From assembly GCF_003252795.1 (NCBI RefSeq), contig NZ_QEPQ01000004.1:124001-188000 (forward strand): DNA of 64,000 bases. The letters are read 5' to 3'. The notes under the pieces were generated by a model. The model was not told the DNA's origin. It worked only from the letters and a program-made list of their open reading frames with translations, and ran no database searches. Origin of the DNA: Haemophilus parainfluenzae (GTDB lineage Bacteria > Pseudomonadota > Gammaproteobacteria > Enterobacterales > Pasteurellaceae). Below are positions 25,801-36,207 of this stretch, one piece after another. How positions within the stretch are numbered: position 1 is the stretch's first letter; each line of letters begins with the position of its first letter. Both the position numbers and the translations under genes were made by a program.

Positions 25801-26714
25801 GAAAGTGTACCGAGAGAGCTGTCAATGTCGAGTTTTTGTAATTTCACTAAATGATCGGTGGCATCCGCTTGCAATTCTACTTTAGGCACGGTGATTTTTT
25901 GCGTTTCTTCGCCTTTTTCATTGAGCGATTGATATTGCCAGTTTGTACCCAAAACACTTGGAATGTGCATATCAAAAGGCAAGTTCACCGTATTTAAATT
26001 ACCTAAAAAAGCCGGTGTGAGTGTTTGCTCAATTTTCGCCCAATCAACGGGTTTAGCAGGTTCTTTTTGCTCGGGCTGAGGGGGATTCGGTTGAGTTTGG
26101 GAGACTGTTGAGAAAAGCACATCTGAAAGCGTGGTGGGCTCAAGGGTAAGGCCTGATTCATTGTTTAAACTGACCGCACTTTTAAATGACGAAAACGTAA
26201 TATTGCTTTGATCGAGTTTCATATCAAAGTCAGTAATCGCTACATTTTTCACTTTTACAGAAACCGGTAAATGGATTTTTTCCATTGGACCACTTTCTGT
26301 TTCTTTCTCTTCGGAAGGCGGCATAACACTGGTATCAATGGCAATTTTCGGCTGCGTTAAGCTGAGATCATCAACAATAATATCTCCCGACAGTAAACGA
26401 GCTAAATTCAGTTGTAAGCGCGTTTTAGGAAGAGCCACATCTACGCCGGTTGTTTGAAAACGTAAATTTTCTAAGATTAAACCATCTTGTAAGCCACCGC
26501 TGACTTGCTCAATAGATAAGCTATCGAGCATTTTATCGGCGAGTTGAATAATTGCACGTTGCCCACTATCAAAAGAAAGTGCTGTGACTAAGCCTAAAAC
26601 AGGGACAAAAATGACCGCACTTCCGACACATAAAATTTTACGGCAGGTCTTTTTCTTTTTGACGGGTTGTGTGGTTTGGTTATCTGGTTGTTTTTCTTGT
26701 TCAGACATAGTCAT
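22815..26714 (-). CDS. tamB: TamB, translocation and assembly module inner-membrane protein
   Basis: Very long (1299 residues) AsmA-like bridge protein. A short cytoplasmic start is followed by one membrane anchor (about residues 30-50). Long beta-strand repeats then run through the periplasm and end in the C-terminal TamB (DUF490) domain finishing FDLLYKFEF. With TamA it forms a trans-envelope complex for outer-membrane protein insertion and phospholipid transport. An in-frame ATG two codons downstream (MSEQ) is an equally possible start. It begins three bases after the tamA stop. Confidence 0.92.
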   Translation of the reverse strand: MTMSEQEKQPDNQTTQPVKKKKTCRKILCVGSAVIFVPVLGLVTALSFDSGQRAIIQLADKMLDSLSIEQVSGGLQDGLILENLRFQTTGVDVALPKTRLQLNLARLLSGDIIVDDLSLTQPKIAIDTSVMPPSEEKETESGPMEKIHLPVSVKVKNVAITDFDMKLDQSNITFSSFKSAVSLNNESGLTLEPTTLSDVLFSTVSQTQPNPPQPEQKEPAKPVDWAKIEQTLTPAFLGNLNTVNLPFDMHIPSVLGTNWQYQSLNEKGEETQKITVPKVELQADATDHLVKLQKLDIDSSLGTLSSQGQFQLNEDFPVDLTLKSDLQAFKSKDKTILPASKVDLNLSGSLKKTTALSLTTQGVLDATLTGDVKLAEDKMPLNLQLKAKKGQYAFADSLAPLKINDVDIKLTGDLLNYHAEVVGGVEGMDHIPHTHVDLNADGKLYEVTINELKLAALDGTARLTGSSNWKDGAQWDVTADLNKMNIRPYVPAMPAVLSGKVSSQGSADSNHWKVDVPTVDLTGSLSSRPLSLKGSVFLSNETLLNIPDLLLNYGDNRIAAKGTLGDKSNLDLDINAPSLRGLWQDLAGSVVGKAQILGKLTAPTINTDLTAQGLHFQGLELSKALIKGNVVSEPQVKGELTVKAENFRYGDSIKLHNIDLNASGDEKHHTLTLKSKGEPVAADLQIAGNFDRTSQQWKGNLSQVSLNSPIGDFKVNQTIPVTYDNKKIQATIGSHCWINQDLDLCFPQQFTAGKNGEVPFELKRINLDLVNKLMGQDTLKGQLQSRGKVAWFTDKPLQLNVVVEGNNIGVAQKLDYRTFKLDIPKLSVNADIQNNNLTLKSDINVQNQGRIGTDLKINDLSKGRQLGGTFTIEGLRLSLANQLFSSGESIDGEVVSRLSFGGNLEKPLLNGNFDIRNVKTKLKSLPFDVTDGQVAIRFNGTSSTLNGHVQTPDSKLNINGQANWAHMDNWTAEVRAQADNFKVDIPSMAKLKVSPNVVVKASPKLLDLSGNVDIPWARIAIESLPDNAEPVSEDEVILNGPRKSKEELINRQFASETKSGMQIQSDLKIKIGDDVHLDAYGLKTNLDGLLLVKQDKGKLGLFGQINLKNGRYASFGQDLLIRKGQISFAGLPSQPMLNIEAIRNPEAMEDSKVTAGVKVIGMASSPQVTIFSDPAKSQDQALSYLLTGRSLENSGEAGSSGSVGAALLGLGLAKSGKVVGGIGEAFGIQDLNLGTAGVGDSSKVQVSGNIGKRLQVKYGVGLFDGLAEVTLRYRLMPQLYFQSVTSTNQVFDLLYKFEF

Positions 26715-26717
26715 ACC

Positions 26718-28454
26718 CTAAATTTCAGCCCCTAAGCCAATGTAAAATTGAATGTTTTTGCTGTTATCTTTATCTCGAATTGGCGTCGCAATATCAAATT
26801 TGATAGCGCCAACTGGCGATGCCCAACGCACACCGAAACCTGCGCCGTAGCGTAACTCATTTGCTTTGTAAGCATCTGCGGCTAAACCTGTATCCGCAAA
26901 TACGGCTCCCCACCAATTTGGGTAAACTTGATATTGATATTCAAGGCTACCTGTTACTAAGCGAGAACCGCCGACTAATTTCCCATCTTTATTTTTCGGC
27001 GAAATTTTCTTATAACCATAACCTCGCACGCTGCGATCGCCACCTGCAAAGAAACGTAATGCAGGTGGAATTTTACGAATATCCGCAGTATTCAAATAGC
27101 CAATTTCGGCACGGGTAATAAAACGGTGATTTTCTGCGTAAGTACGAATCCACGCTGTGGAAGCTTGAACTTTAAAGAAATTGGCTTCTGACATCCAAAG
27201 CTTATTTCCTAAATCGACCGTGATTTTTTGGGTATCTCCCCATGTTGGGAATTGACCGCCTTTTAAACGAGTACGACTAAAACCTCCAGTTGGATAAACA
27301 AGGAGCGTTTTATCAGTGAAATCAGCTTGGGTGAAGCTATCATAACGGACACGAAGACCCGCAAAATATTGCCAACCCTCTTTATTATTCCAATAACGTA
27401 ATGCAGCAAAAGTGAGCGATTTGGTATCCGTATCATTTTTATTTTCTTTTTCATAACCGGTTGAGAATTCATAATAATAGTTTAATGGATTTTTCAACAG
27501 TGGCATTTTATAGGTGGCTTCAAAGTTTTGTTTTGGCGCAGAGACGTAAAGATTTGTACGGAAACTATGACCTCGGCTATTAATCCAAGGTTTTGTCCAA
27601 CCAATTTGGACATGAGGGCCCGTATCGGTTGCAAAACCGACCCCGAGCTCCATTGCGTTTTTCTTGCGTGGATAAAGCAACAGTTCGATATCCACTAATT
27701 TTTCTTCTTCGCGGACATGAGGCTGTAAAAGCACTGAGCTAAACCAGTTGGTAGAAGAAAAATCGTTAGTTAATTCAGATAAATCGCTGACTAAATAAGG
27801 ATCGCCCGATTTAATGTTGAGCATATTTTGCAAATAGTCTTCGCGAATTTGGGAATGGTTGAATGTGATGTTGCCGTAATGATAACGCACGCCACTATCA
27901 AACAGCATACGCCACCATGCTTCATGGGTTTCAGGGCTGATTTCTAAGCGAGAAATTTGGAATTTTCCGTCAAGATAACCACGAGCAAGGGCAAGGTTTG
28001 AAATGCTGCTTTTATAGTCATCGTATTTTTGATGCTCAACTAACTCACCTTGTTTTGGCAAGTTTTTACGGAGTGCTGTGAAGTTTTCATCTTCTGCCGC
28101 TTCGCCTATAATTTCAACTTCTGTTCCGGCAATTTTGCTTGGTTCACCGGGTTTTACATTGGCGATAAGTAAGTCTCGTTGACCTTTGCGTTTTTTCAAT
28201 TCAAAGGTGACTGAAGAACCATAATAACCGAAGACTCGAAGGCCTTTATCGACAGCATCTGAAACTAATTGTTTATACCGATCTGAGCCGTCCATCTCAC
28301 CTTTATCAATGAGTTTGACATTCATATCAGTATTGCGAATGGCGCGTTCACCTTTAATTCCGCGGATCTCAATATCCACGGTTTGTTCTGCAAGGGCTGA
28401 AAAACTCATCCATCCAAGCAAAAGAGCGGTTATTTTTAACGAAATTTTTTTCAT
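26718..28454 (-). CDS. tamA: TamA, outer-membrane assembly factor (BamA/Omp85 family)
   Basis: Outer-membrane protein of 578 residues with a cleavable signal peptide (ending at about LAEQ). N-terminal POTRA domains follow, then a C-terminal 16-stranded barrel with the Omp85 motif VRGYGYK (R in VRGYGYK is the lid-lock arginine). The last residues are FYIGLGAEI. Partner of TamB, whose gene follows after three bases. A 190-base promoter region precedes it. Confidence 0.92.
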   Translation of the reverse strand: MKKISLKITALLLGWMSFSALAEQTVDIEIRGIKGERAIRNTDMNVKLIDKGEMDGSDRYKQLVSDAVDKGLRVFGYYGSSVTFELKKRKGQRDLLIANVKPGEPSKIAGTEVEIIGEAAEDENFTALRKNLPKQGELVEHQKYDDYKSSISNLALARGYLDGKFQISRLEISPETHEAWWRMLFDSGVRYHYGNITFNHSQIREDYLQNMLNIKSGDPYLVSDLSELTNDFSSTNWFSSVLLQPHVREEEKLVDIELLLYPRKKNAMELGVGFATDTGPHVQIGWTKPWINSRGHSFRTNLYVSAPKQNFEATYKMPLLKNPLNYYYEFSTGYEKENKNDTDTKSLTFAALRYWNNKEGWQYFAGLRVRYDSFTQADFTDKTLLVYPTGGFSRTRLKGGQFPTWGDTQKITVDLGNKLWMSEANFFKVQASTAWIRTYAENHRFITRAEIGYLNTADIRKIPPALRFFAGGDRSVRGYGYKKISPKNKDGKLVGGSRLVTGSLEYQYQVYPNWWGAVFADTGLAADAYKANELRYGAGFGVRWASPVGAIKFDIATPIRDKDNSKNIQFYIGLGAEI

Positions 28455-28642
28455 TTTATTACAAGCTAAACTTTAAGAAGATCCCCATCAAACTGCCTTA
28501 GTTTACCCATAAAATAAGGGGATTACCAACGCAATTATGGATGGGATTTGAAATTGTTATATGCATTTGAGCGTTAATACGACAATGCGATCAAAGAAAG
28601 AGTTTCCTTTGCTTTGAAAAAAATAGCAATTTTTCTCTTTAT

Positions 28643-29077
28643 TCAGACATTTAACCAAAATGTAACCGGGCCATCATTGGTGAGGCTCACCTGCATATCT
28701 GCCGCAAATTGTCCGTTGGCAACAGTGACTTTTTCTGCACATTTTTGCGAAAAATAGCCATACAATTCGTTAGCCAATGCTGGTGCGGCACCTTTTGAGA
28801 AACTTGGTCGTAAGCCTTTTTGCGTGTCAGCGGCTAGGGTGAATTGTGATACCACAAGTACTTCGCCACCGATTTGTTGCACATTTAAATTCATTTTGTC
28901 ATTTTCATCGCTGAAAATACGGTAATTTAAGACTTTCTCGGCGAGTTTATCTGCTTTGGCTTGGTCATCTTCTTTTTCCACGCCTAATAAAACCAATAAG
29001 CCCTTGGCTATTTGTCCTACAATTTGACCTTCAACTTCCACTTTAGCCTGTGTTACACGCTGGATTAATGCGATCAT
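28643..29077 (-). CDS. dtd: D-aminoacyl-tRNA deacylase
   Basis: 144-residue proofreading enzyme that removes D-amino acids (and glycine on tRNA-Ala) from tRNA. It starts [17 protein letters not shown] and contains [17 protein letters not shown] and NDGPVTFWL, the family's two active-site motifs. The ATG at 29077 overlaps the yihY stop (ATGA), so a longer upstream reading is rejected. Last gene of the yiiM-ychJ-yihY-dtd cluster. Confidence 0.93.
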   Translation of the reverse strand: MIALIQRVTQAKVEVEGQIVGQIAKGLLVLLGVEKEDDQAKADKLAEKVLNYRIFSDENDKMNLNVQQIGGEVLVVSQFTLAADTQKGLRPSFSKGAAPALANELYGYFSQKCAEKVTVANGQFAADMQVSLTNDGPVTFWLNV

Positions 29078-29898
29078 TTTACTTCCTCTAAATTTGTTTG
29101 ATTCGTTGACCGCTCTTCTGCAAGTACTGCGGCTAATTGTGCACCGAATAACACCACTGTCCAGCTGATTTGAATCCACAATAACATGATCGGCAGTGTC
29201 GCCATGGCGCCATAAATTAATTGATAAGATGGGAAGGTAGTGATGTACCAAGTAAAGGCTTGTTTCCCTAAAGTAAAGAAAATTGCCGCAATTAATGCAC
29301 CTGCTGCAGAATGTTTGATGCTCACTTTCTTATTCGGCACGACCATATAAATGAGCGTGAAAATAAACCAAGTAGAAAGAAATGGCACAAAGCTGAGGAG
29401 TTTTAAGCCAAAAGAGAGCGTTTCAGATTGCTCGAACATGGCTTTAACATAGGAACTTGCCGCAATGCTAGTACCGATTAAAAGCGGGCCGAGCGTTAAA
29501 ATGAGCCAATAAATAGCAAATGACGTAAAAATCGGGCGATTACTGGTGTCTTTCCAAATGCCATTGAGTGTACGGTCAATGGAGTTAATCAGCATTAATG
29601 CCACTAAAATCAAACTCACAATCCCCACGGCGCTCATTTTCTTTGAATTATAGACGAATTCATCAATATATTGTCCCACAACATCGCTCGCAGAAGGGGC
29701 GAAATTGGTGAAGATGAATTCTTTCAATGCACCAGTGACTTCGTTAAAAACGGGAAAAGCAGAGAAAATAGAAAACACCACCATAATTAATGGCACGATA
29801 GCGAGCATGGTGCTGTAAGTGAGTGAACCGGCGGCTTGCGTTAATTTATTTTCTTGAGAACGCTGCCAGAATAATGCGAGAAAAGACGTTAAGGTCAT
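29074..29898 (-). CDS. yihY: YihY/BrkB-family inner-membrane protein
   Basis: About 274 residues with six predicted membrane helices. It shows the family features [19 protein letters not shown], a GIWKDTSNR loop and the C-terminal [11 protein letters not shown]. Family members were once named RNase BN by mistake; true function is unclear. The ATG at 29898 overlaps the ychJ stop (TAATG), favouring it over a methionine seven codons upstream. dtd overlaps its end. Confidence 0.88.
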   Translation of the reverse strand: MTLTSFLALFWQRSQENKLTQAAGSLTYSTMLAIVPLIMVVFSIFSAFPVFNEVTGALKEFIFTNFAPSASDVVGQYIDEFVYNSKKMSAVGIVSLILVALMLINSIDRTLNGIWKDTSNRPIFTSFAIYWLILTLGPLLIGTSIAASSYVKAMFEQSETLSFGLKLLSFVPFLSTWFIFTLIYMVVPNKKVSIKHSAAGALIAAIFFTLGKQAFTWYITTFPSYQLIYGAMATLPIMLLWIQISWTVVLFGAQLAAVLAEERSTNQTNLEEVK

Positions 29899-30371
29899 TA
29901 GAGCAAGCCTCCGCAACAATGTTTAAATTTCTTCCCTGAGCCACAAACACAAGGCTGTTTATTGCTTGGGAGCGGTACAGTGGGATCAACAAAATACCAA
30001 TGTCCATCAATTTTTACAAAAAGAGAATATTCGTGATGCACTTGCGGCTGTTCTCCGCCTTGAAAATGTGCTTTAAATTCAACCGCACTTTGTGTTTTGG
30101 TTAAGGTTTCTGCTTTGACAATCTCTAAACCGAGCCATTGCGTTTCATTAGCCCAATCTTGCAGGGCTTTTTCATCTAATAAGGTTTGTTGGCTTGGCAC
30201 AGTGGTTTGCACAATATAAGGAATATTTTTGAGCACAAACGCGGAATAGCGGGAACGCATAAGTTGTTCCGCTGTTTCTGGAAACAGATTGCCTGAATGA
30301 AAACGTCCGCAACAATCTTCGTAAGAAAGCGAAGATTGGCACGGACAAAGTGCGGTCGTTTTAGCCGACAT
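29898..30371 (-). CDS. ychJ: YchJ family SEC-C-motif protein
   Basis: 157-residue UPF0225 protein with zinc-binding SEC-C motifs at both ends: CPCQSS...CCG near the start and [14 protein letters not shown] at the end. An NTF2-like middle contains RSRYSAFV and HEYSLFVK. Biochemical role is unknown; SEC-C motifs bind zinc and often contact SecB or ribosomes in other proteins. It overlaps yihY by one base and begins one base after the yiiM stop. Confidence 0.9.
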   Translation of the reverse strand: MSAKTTALCPCQSSLSYEDCCGRFHSGNLFPETAEQLMRSRYSAFVLKNIPYIVQTTVPSQQTLLDEKALQDWANETQWLGLEIVKAETLTKTQSAVEFKAHFQGGEQPQVHHEYSLFVKIDGHWYFVDPTVPLPSNKQPCVCGSGKKFKHCCGGLL

Positions 30372-30372
30372 T

Positions 30373-31038
30373 TTAGCCCGCCTGCTGTAAATTACGTAAT
30401 TGTGAGTTAACAGAACGTTTAAACGCTGGCGCTAATTCCTCAATGGCTAAGGCTTCTTCTAATTCTGCAACACTTGAAGGAGCAGAAAGTAGCGTGTTTA
30501 AACGACGAATAGTCCATTCTGGATAAGGACGGTGTTGCAAGATGAGTTCATCGCCTTGATGAATTTCACCTTCTTCGATCACGCGAACATACCAACCTGT
30601 CCAGCCAGATTGACGAATTACCTCTCTTGTATTCTCATTCTTGGTATTATGAGATAAACGTTCGCAAGGTTTACGTGGTTGTGACACTTCTAAAAGCGTG
30701 GTGCCAATTTTGTAACGATCGCCTATACAAACATTATCTTCATGTAAGCCGGATACCACAAAGTTTTCACCGTAAATCGCGCTACCGTGAAAATCAAACT
30801 TTTCACCAAGTAGCTCGTTTAAAGCGTCGAAAGACACATCAGACATAAAAAACAAGGCTTTATCTACACCACCGTGATGGGCTTTTAAACCCACATCGTT
30901 ACCTTCAGCACCCAGCGTGTGCACTTTTACCATCGATACCGGTTTTTTACGGATGGCACTTTCATATGAGCTACCATCTGGGAATGTTAAGGTTTCGATC
31001 AATCCTGTTTTAATAATAAGAATTTTTGCGTTTGACAT
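30373..31038 (-). CDS. yiiM: MOSC-domain protein YiiM
   Basis: 221-residue MOSC (molybdenum cofactor sulfurase C-terminal) protein followed by a 3-alpha domain. Key stretch QPRKPCERL carries the conserved cysteine thought to bind Moco; [11 protein letters not shown] and YGENF are also family motifs. E. coli YiiM reduces N-hydroxylated bases such as 6-hydroxylaminopurine, so a detoxifying role is likely. First gene of the cluster. Confidence 0.88.
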   Translation of the reverse strand: MSNAKILIIKTGLIETLTFPDGSSYESAIRKKPVSMVKVHTLGAEGNDVGLKAHHGGVDKALFFMSDVSFDALNELLGEKFDFHGSAIYGENFVVSGLHEDNVCIGDRYKIGTTLLEVSQPRKPCERLSHNTKNENTREVIRQSGWTGWYVRVIEEGEIHQGDELILQHRPYPEWTIRRLNTLLSAPSSVAELEEALAIEELAPAFKRSVNSQLRNLQQAG

Positions 31039-31160
31039 CTATTTTTCCTACTTTGAGTTAGTTTTGATAAATTATACCGTAAAATCACTTTAATTTTGAC
31101 CGCACTTCGTTTTTTCCTTATTATTCGTTTAAATAAAACCAACAAAACAAAGGAATCTTT

Positions 31161-32660
31161 ATGCAATATTCTCTCGCGCGTACCGAACAAGGTCAAACCC
31201 TTGGTATTACCGCAAAAATGGCAAACCGTCATGGCCTGATCGCAGGGGCAACAGGGACGGGGAAAACCGTAACATTACGTAAAATGGCAGAAGCGTTCAG
31301 TGATGATGGCGTGCCGGTCTTTTTAGTTGATGTAAAAGGCGATTTGTCTGGTTTAGTCAAAGCGGGCACATTCAGTGGCAAAGTGGCGGAACGCATTGAG
31401 CAATTTGATTTAGGTGGCGAGAGTTATTTAAATGGCTATCCTGTGTCATTTTGGGATGTATTCGGTGAAACCGGTATTCCACTTCGCACCACGATTTCTG
31501 AAATGGGACCATTATTACTTTCCCGTTTATTAAATTTAAACGCAACTCAAGAAGGCTTATTAAACCTCGTATTCCGTGTGGCAGATGACAAAGGTTTGTT
31601 ACTCATCGACTTAAAAGATTTACGTGCAATGCTTAAATTTGTAGCAGAAAACGCCAAATCGTTCCAAGTAGAATATGGCAACGTATCAGCTGCGAGTGTG
31701 GGCGCGATTCAACGTGCTTTACTGACCCTTGAAAATGAAGGGGCAACCAATCTTTTTGGTGAACCTGCATTAAATCTTGAAGATTGGTTACAAACCCGTG
31801 ATGGTCGTGGTGTGATCAATGTTTTAAATTCTGAAAAATTAATTAATTCCCCAAGAATGTATAGTGCGTTCTTGCTTTGGTTAATGTCTGAATTATTTGA
31901 GCAATTGCCGGAAGTGGGCGATCCAGATAAACCAAAATTTGTGATGTTCTTCGATGAAGCACACTTACTCTTTGATGGTGCACCAAGTGTGTTGGTGGAC
32001 AAAGTGGAACAAGTGGTTCGCTTGATCCGTTCTAAAGGTGTGGGTATTTATTTTGTGACCCAAAATCCATTAGATTTACCGGATACCGTGTTAGGGCAAT
32101 TAGGTAACCGTGTGCAACATGCGTTACGTGCCTTTACGCCACGAGATCAAAAAGCAGTGAAATCCGCGGCAGAAACGTTCCGTTCAAATCCAGCTGTCAA
32201 TGTGGTTGAAACCATTTCAACCTTAGGTGTGGGGCAAGCATTGATTTCATTCTTAGATGAAAAAGGTATGCCTGCGCCAGTTGAAGTGGCGTATGTTTAC
32301 CCGCCGAAAAGCCAACTTGCACCGATTACTGAAGAAGAGCGTGCTGCGTGGGTGAAAGACGATGAGCTTTATGCCTTCTATAAAGATTATGTGGATAATG
32401 AGTCGGCTTTCGAAGTGTTAAATGCGCAAGCGGATTTAGCCGCAGTGCAACAAAAACAAGCTGAACAAGCACAGCAAGAGGAAGAGAGCGGTTTATTTGG
32501 TAGCTTAAGCCGTATGATTTTTGGAACACAAAAACGCGGGGATAAACTTTCTCCGACAGAACAAATTGTGAATAGCGTGGCAAAATCAGTTGGTCGCAAT
32601 ATTCGTAATGAAGTGACCAAACAAATCATGCGTGGTATCTTAGGGGCATTGAAAAAATAA
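31161..32660 (+). CDS. yjgR: YjgR, DUF853/HerA-like ATPase
   Basis: 499-residue P-loop ATPase of the DUF853 family. Walker A is [12 protein letters not shown] (about residues 29-40) and Walker B is [13 protein letters not shown]. An arginine-finger-like region lies at [17 protein letters not shown]. Related to HerA/FtsK pumps, but the cellular role is unknown. AAAGGAA precedes the ATG. The C-terminus has a glutamine/glutamate-rich linker near residue 430. Confidence 0.88.
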   Translation: MQYSLARTEQGQTLGITAKMANRHGLIAGATGTGKTVTLRKMAEAFSDDGVPVFLVDVKGDLSGLVKAGTFSGKVAERIEQFDLGGESYLNGYPVSFWDVFGETGIPLRTTISEMGPLLLSRLLNLNATQEGLLNLVFRVADDKGLLLIDLKDLRAMLKFVAENAKSFQVEYGNVSAASVGAIQRALLTLENEGATNLFGEPALNLEDWLQTRDGRGVINVLNSEKLINSPRMYSAFLLWLMSELFEQLPEVGDPDKPKFVMFFDEAHLLFDGAPSVLVDKVEQVVRLIRSKGVGIYFVTQNPLDLPDTVLGQLGNRVQHALRAFTPRDQKAVKSAAETFRSNPAVNVVETISTLGVGQALISFLDEKGMPAPVEVAYVYPPKSQLAPITEEERAAWVKDDELYAFYKDYVDNESAFEVLNAQADLAAVQQKQAEQAQQEEESGLFGSLSRMIFGTQKRGDKLSPTEQIVNSVAKSVGRNIRNEVTKQIMRGILGALKK

Positions 32661-32709
32661 CGAAAATTTGACCGCACTTTGCGGCAATAATGATAAAAAG
32701 GAGATTGTT

Positions 32710-33468
32710 ATGTCTGATGTATTTCACTTAAACCTAACTAAAGCACAACTGAAAGGTGCAACATTAGCTATCGTGCCAGGTGATCCTGCGCGTAGCGAAC
32801 GTATTGCTAAAAAACTTGATAATCCTGAGTTTCTTGCAAGTACACGTGAGTTCACTTCTTGGTTAGGTTATTTAAATGGTCAACCGGTGGTGGTGTGTTC
32901 AACCGGTATTGGTGGTCCTTCTACATCTATCTGTGTGGAAGAGCTGGCTCAGCTTGGTGTGCGTACATTTTTACGTATTGGCACAACGGGTGCGATTCAA
33001 CCGCATATTAATGTGGGCGATATTCTTGTTACAACGGGTTCAGTTCGTCTTGATGGTGCAAGCCGTCACTTTGCCCCAATTGAATATCCAGCAGTAGCAA
33101 ATTTTGAATGTACCACGGCACTTTTCAATGCGGCTAAAGAAAAAGGCATTGAGCCATTTGTAGGAATTACAGCTTCTTCAGATACCTTCTATCCAGGTCA
33201 AGAACGTTACGATACCTACAGTGGTAAAGTATATCGTGATTACCAAGGTTTGTTAAAACAATGGCAAGATCTCAATGTGATGAACTATGAGATGGAATCC
33301 GCAACGTTATTCACGATGTGTAATGCCCTTGGCTTACGAGCAGGTATGGTAGCTGGTGTGATTGTAAACCGTACACAACAAGAAATTCCAAATGAAGCCA
33401 CCATGAAAGATACGGAAGATAAAGCAGTATCTGTGGTAGTGGAAGCAGCAAGAAAATTGTTAGCGTAA
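32710..33468 (+). CDS. udp: Uridine phosphorylase
   Basis: 252-residue enzyme that cleaves uridine with phosphate to uracil and ribose-1-phosphate. Family motifs include [16 protein letters not shown] (phosphate site), [16 protein letters not shown] and [13 protein letters not shown] (ribose site). The start at 32710 follows AAAAAGGAG at proper distance and aligns with E. coli Udp (MSKSDVFHLGL). A tight uptake-sequence terminator follows. Confidence 0.95.
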   Translation: MSDVFHLNLTKAQLKGATLAIVPGDPARSERIAKKLDNPEFLASTREFTSWLGYLNGQPVVVCSTGIGGPSTSICVEELAQLGVRTFLRIGTTGAIQPHINVGDILVTTGSVRLDGASRHFAPIEYPAVANFECTTALFNAAKEKGIEPFVGITASSDTFYPGQERYDTYSGKVYRDYQGLLKQWQDLNVMNYEMESATLFTMCNALGLRAGMVAGVIVNRTQQEIPNEATMKDTEDKAVSVVVEAARKLLA

Positions 33469-33483
33469 AACTCAGATAAAAAG

Positions 33484-33512
33484 AACCGCACTTTTTTAAA
33501 GTGCGGTTTATT
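33484..33512. terminator. Uptake-sequence terminator after udp
   Basis: AACCGCACTTT (33484-33494) and AAAGTGCGGTT (33498-33508), with a tight three-base loop and a following T-run. It also ends the convergent shikimate-dehydrogenase-like gene. Confidence 0.85.
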
Positions 33513-33514
33513 TT

Positions 33515-34330
33515 TTAACTGTTTTTTCGAGCAAAAGTTGCGGCTTCAGCAACTAATTGGTCATCAGGCCGAATGCCTGTGTAGAGTTCAAATTGTTCGA
33601 CAGCTTGTAGCACAATGACTTCTGCACCAGAAATGGTTTGTTTGCCTTGCTGTTGAGCAAATTGGATAAATGGTGTTTCAGCAGGAATCGCCACCACATC
33701 AAAAGCGGTTTGAGCTTGTTGAATAAGATTTTCAGGAAAGGCGAGATCAAATTCTTCTTTCCCACCTTTCATCCCAATTGGTGTGACATTGACTAAAATG
33801 TCTGCCGATTGATTATCTAAAGAATAAATATATTCGTAGCCATAAAGTGCGGCTAAATTTTTACCTGTTTTTTCATTTCGAGCAAAAATCTTCAGATGCT
33901 CAAATCCGCTGTTTTTAAAGGCCGCGACGACCGCTTTAGCCATACCACCACTGCCTCGTACAATCACGCGACTATTTTTATCTAATTGATATTCTTTGAT
34001 AAGTTTAACAATGGCAATATAGTCGGTGTTGTAAGCACGAAGAAAACCTTGATCATTCACAATGGTATTCACGGACTGAATGGCTTGTGCGGAAGGTGAA
34101 ATTTCATCTAAAAATGGCATACAGCTTTCTTTAAATGGCATTGAAACGGCACAACCTCGAATACCAAGTGCACGAATGCCCTTGACAGCGCTTTCAATAT
34201 CTGTGGTGGTAAAGGCTTTATAGATAAAATTAAGCCCTAATTTTTGATACAGATAGTTATGGAATGTTGTACCAAAATTGCCCGGTCTGCCAGAAAGAGA
34301 CATGCAAAGTTGGGTATCTTTGTTAATCAT
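33515..34330 (-). CDS. Shikimate dehydrogenase-like protein (SdhL type)
   Basis: 271-residue member of the AroE superfamily, close to the H. influenzae SDH-like protein encoded next to cysE. Catalytic lysine lies in AVSMPFKES, the paired aspartate in AYNTDY, and the nucleotide-binding loop is RGSGGMAKAV. It differs from true AroE in the SMPFKES version of the VTxPxK motif and a modified cofactor loop. SdhL-type enzymes oxidise shikimate slowly with NADP; the physiological role is unknown. Last gene of the yibN-secB-gpsA-cysE cluster. Confidence 0.85.
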   Translation of the reverse strand: MINKDTQLCMSLSGRPGNFGTTFHNYLYQKLGLNFIYKAFTTTDIESAVKGIRALGIRGCAVSMPFKESCMPFLDEISPSAQAIQSVNTIVNDQGFLRAYNTDYIAIVKLIKEYQLDKNSRVIVRGSGGMAKAVVAAFKNSGFEHLKIFARNEKTGKNLAALYGYEYIYSLDNQSADILVNVTPIGMKGGKEEFDLAFPENLIQQAQTAFDVVAIPAETPFIQFAQQQGKQTISGAEVIVLQAVEQFELYTGIRPDDQLVAEAATFARKNS

Positions 34331-34339
34331 ATCGATTCC

Positions 34340-35137
34340 TTAAATATTCAAATTTATATCATCATCGATAAAATATTGGTTCATTTCGAATGCCGGTTTT
34401 GCCGCTTTGTCTTTGCCAACAATACGAGCAGGTACACCTGCTGCAGTGGCATATTCAGGCACAGGTTGGAGTACAACAGAGTTAGCCCCAATTTTGGCAT
34501 ATTTGCCCACTTCGATATTGCCGAGAATTTTTGCTCCCGCTCCAATCATTACGCCTTCTCGTACTTTTGGATGGCGATCACCGGATTCTTTACCTGTACC
34601 ACCAAGGGTGACGCCTTGCAAGATAGACACATCATTTTCAATTACCGAAGTTTCGCCCACGACAATACCGGTAGCATGGTCAAACATAATGCCATGCCCA
34701 ATTTTGGCCGCAGGGTGAATATCTACATCGAAAGCCACTGAAATCTGATTTTGTAAATAAAGTGCGAGTGCTTTTCGATTTTGGTTCCACAAATAATGGG
34801 TAATTCGATAGCTCTGAATGGCGTGAAAACCTTTTAGGTAAAGCAATGGTGTGGACCACAATTCCACGGCAGGATCGCGGTGGCGCACAGCTTTAATATC
34901 ACAAGCAGCACAATCAATGATATTGGGCTCGGCTTGGTAGGCTTCTTCAATAATTTCACGCAGCGAAATTGCCGGCATGATCGGGTTAGCCAGTTTATTC
35001 GCTAGTAAATAACTCAAGGCACTGCCAAGATTTTGATGTTTTAAAATAGTGGAATGGAAAAAGCTGGCGAGCATTGGTTCGCATTCTGCTAATTCTTTTG
35101 CCTCTTGGCGAATGTGTTGCCATACTTCTAACGTCAT
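34340..35137 (-). CDS. cysE: Serine O-acetyltransferase
   Basis: 265-residue enzyme that makes O-acetylserine from serine and acetyl-CoA, the committed step of cysteine synthesis. An N-terminal helical domain is followed by hexapeptide left-handed beta-helix repeats (HPAAKIGHGIMFDHATGIVVGE, DVSILQGVTLGG) with catalytic His and Asp. The C-terminal tail ends DDDINLNI, the isoleucine end that docks to CysK. Nine bases downstream of gpsA. Confidence 0.95.
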   Translation of the reverse strand: MTLEVWQHIRQEAKELAECEPMLASFFHSTILKHQNLGSALSYLLANKLANPIMPAISLREIIEEAYQAEPNIIDCAACDIKAVRHRDPAVELWSTPLLYLKGFHAIQSYRITHYLWNQNRKALALYLQNQISVAFDVDIHPAAKIGHGIMFDHATGIVVGETSVIENDVSILQGVTLGGTGKESGDRHPKVREGVMIGAGAKILGNIEVGKYAKIGANSVVLQPVPEYATAAGVPARIVGKDKAAKPAFEMNQYFIDDDINLNI

Positions 35138-35146
35138 TTTTTCTCC

Positions 35147-36154
35147 TTATTCGCCTTTTCGTTCACGACCTAATAAGCTCAGTGCGACTTCTTGTGCACT
35201 TTTACCACAAAAGAGCATTTGGTAAATTTGTTCTGTAATTGGCATTTCCACGCCTTGTCGTTGTGCTAATAAATAGGTTTCTTTGGTGTTATAAAACCCT
35301 TCCACCACCTGGCCAATTTCATCCATAGCTTGTTGGCTATCGGTACCTTTACCAAGCATTAAACCAAATCGACGGTTACGGGATTGGTTATCGGTACAAG
35401 TGAGCACTAAATCGCCCAAACCAGACATACCCATAAAGGTTTGCGTATTGGCGCCCATGGCTACACCTAAGCGAGTAATTTCCGCAATCCCACGGGTAAT
35501 CAATGCCGTTCTGGCATTGGCACCAAATCCCATACCATCTGAAATACCTGCGCCAATCGCAATTACGTTTTTAATGGCGCCACCTAATTGAACGCCAATC
35601 ATATCTTGGTTTACATACACCCGAAAATGCTGACTGCAATGAATCCGAGCTTGAAATTCTAAGGCAAACTTTTCATTACGAGAGGCAAGGGTAATCGCTG
35701 TTGGCAAACCTTGAGCCAATTCTTTCGCAAAAGTGGGACCTGAAAGCACTGCTGTCGGAATTCTTTTGCCTAAGGTTTCTTCCACTACTTCTTGTAGTAA
35801 TCGGCCAGTGTTACGTTCTAACCCTTTGGTTGCCCAAATTAAACGATGATCAGGTTTTAAGTGCGGTCGAATTTTTAACAGAATTTCACCAAAAGCATGG
35901 CTTGGCACCACAATTAAAATGTCTTTAGCTTGATCAAGCGCTGTTTTCAAATCTAATTCTAAATGCAAACTTTCTGGAAATTCAATATCCGGCAGAAAAC
36001 GGCGATTTTGACGTTCTTGTTGCATTTGATGAATGTGATCGGGATTGTGCCCCCAAAGATAGGTTGGAGAACCATTGCGAGAAAATGAGATAGCGAGCGC
36101 TGTTCCATAAGAACCGCAACCAAGAATGGTAATTGGAGATTGGGATGGGTTCAT
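35147..36154 (-). CDS. gpsA: Glycerol-3-phosphate dehydrogenase [NAD(P)+]
   Basis: 335-residue enzyme reducing dihydroxyacetone phosphate to sn-glycerol-3-phosphate for phospholipid synthesis. N-terminal Rossmann loop [11 protein letters not shown], catalytic lysine in [14 protein letters not shown], and [10 protein letters not shown]. The start at 36154 follows AAAGGTG and aligns with the family; an upstream methionine at 36205 lies inside the terminator region and is rejected. Confidence 0.95.
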   Translation of the reverse strand: MNPSQSPITILGCGSYGTALAISFSRNGSPTYLWGHNPDHIHQMQQERQNRRFLPDIEFPESLHLELDLKTALDQAKDILIVVPSHAFGEILLKIRPHLKPDHRLIWATKGLERNTGRLLQEVVEETLGKRIPTAVLSGPTFAKELAQGLPTAITLASRNEKFALEFQARIHCSQHFRVYVNQDMIGVQLGGAIKNVIAIGAGISDGMGFGANARTALITRGIAEITRLGVAMGANTQTFMGMSGLGDLVLTCTDNQSRNRRFGLMLGKGTDSQQAMDEIGQVVEGFYNTKETYLLAQRQGVEMPITEQIYQMLFCGKSAQEVALSLLGRERKGE

Positions 36155-36167
36155 TTCAATCACCTTT

Positions 36168-36202
36168 AAAATAAAAGGGCAGACGATATCGCCTGCCCTT
36201 AT
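36168..36202 (-). terminator. Intergenic terminator or attenuator between secB and gpsA
   Basis: AAGGGCAG and CTGCCCTT arms (36193-36200 and 36175-36182) close a loop containing the palindrome CGATATCG. On the minus strand a TTTTATTTT run follows. It probably reduces read-through from secB into gpsA. Confidence 0.7.
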
Positions 36203-36207
36203 CACAA

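Noticed and set aside
28643-29251. 58-residue N-terminal extension of dtd
   Set aside because: It overlaps the end of yihY in another frame; the family start MIALIQRV fits 29077 and couples to the yihY stop.
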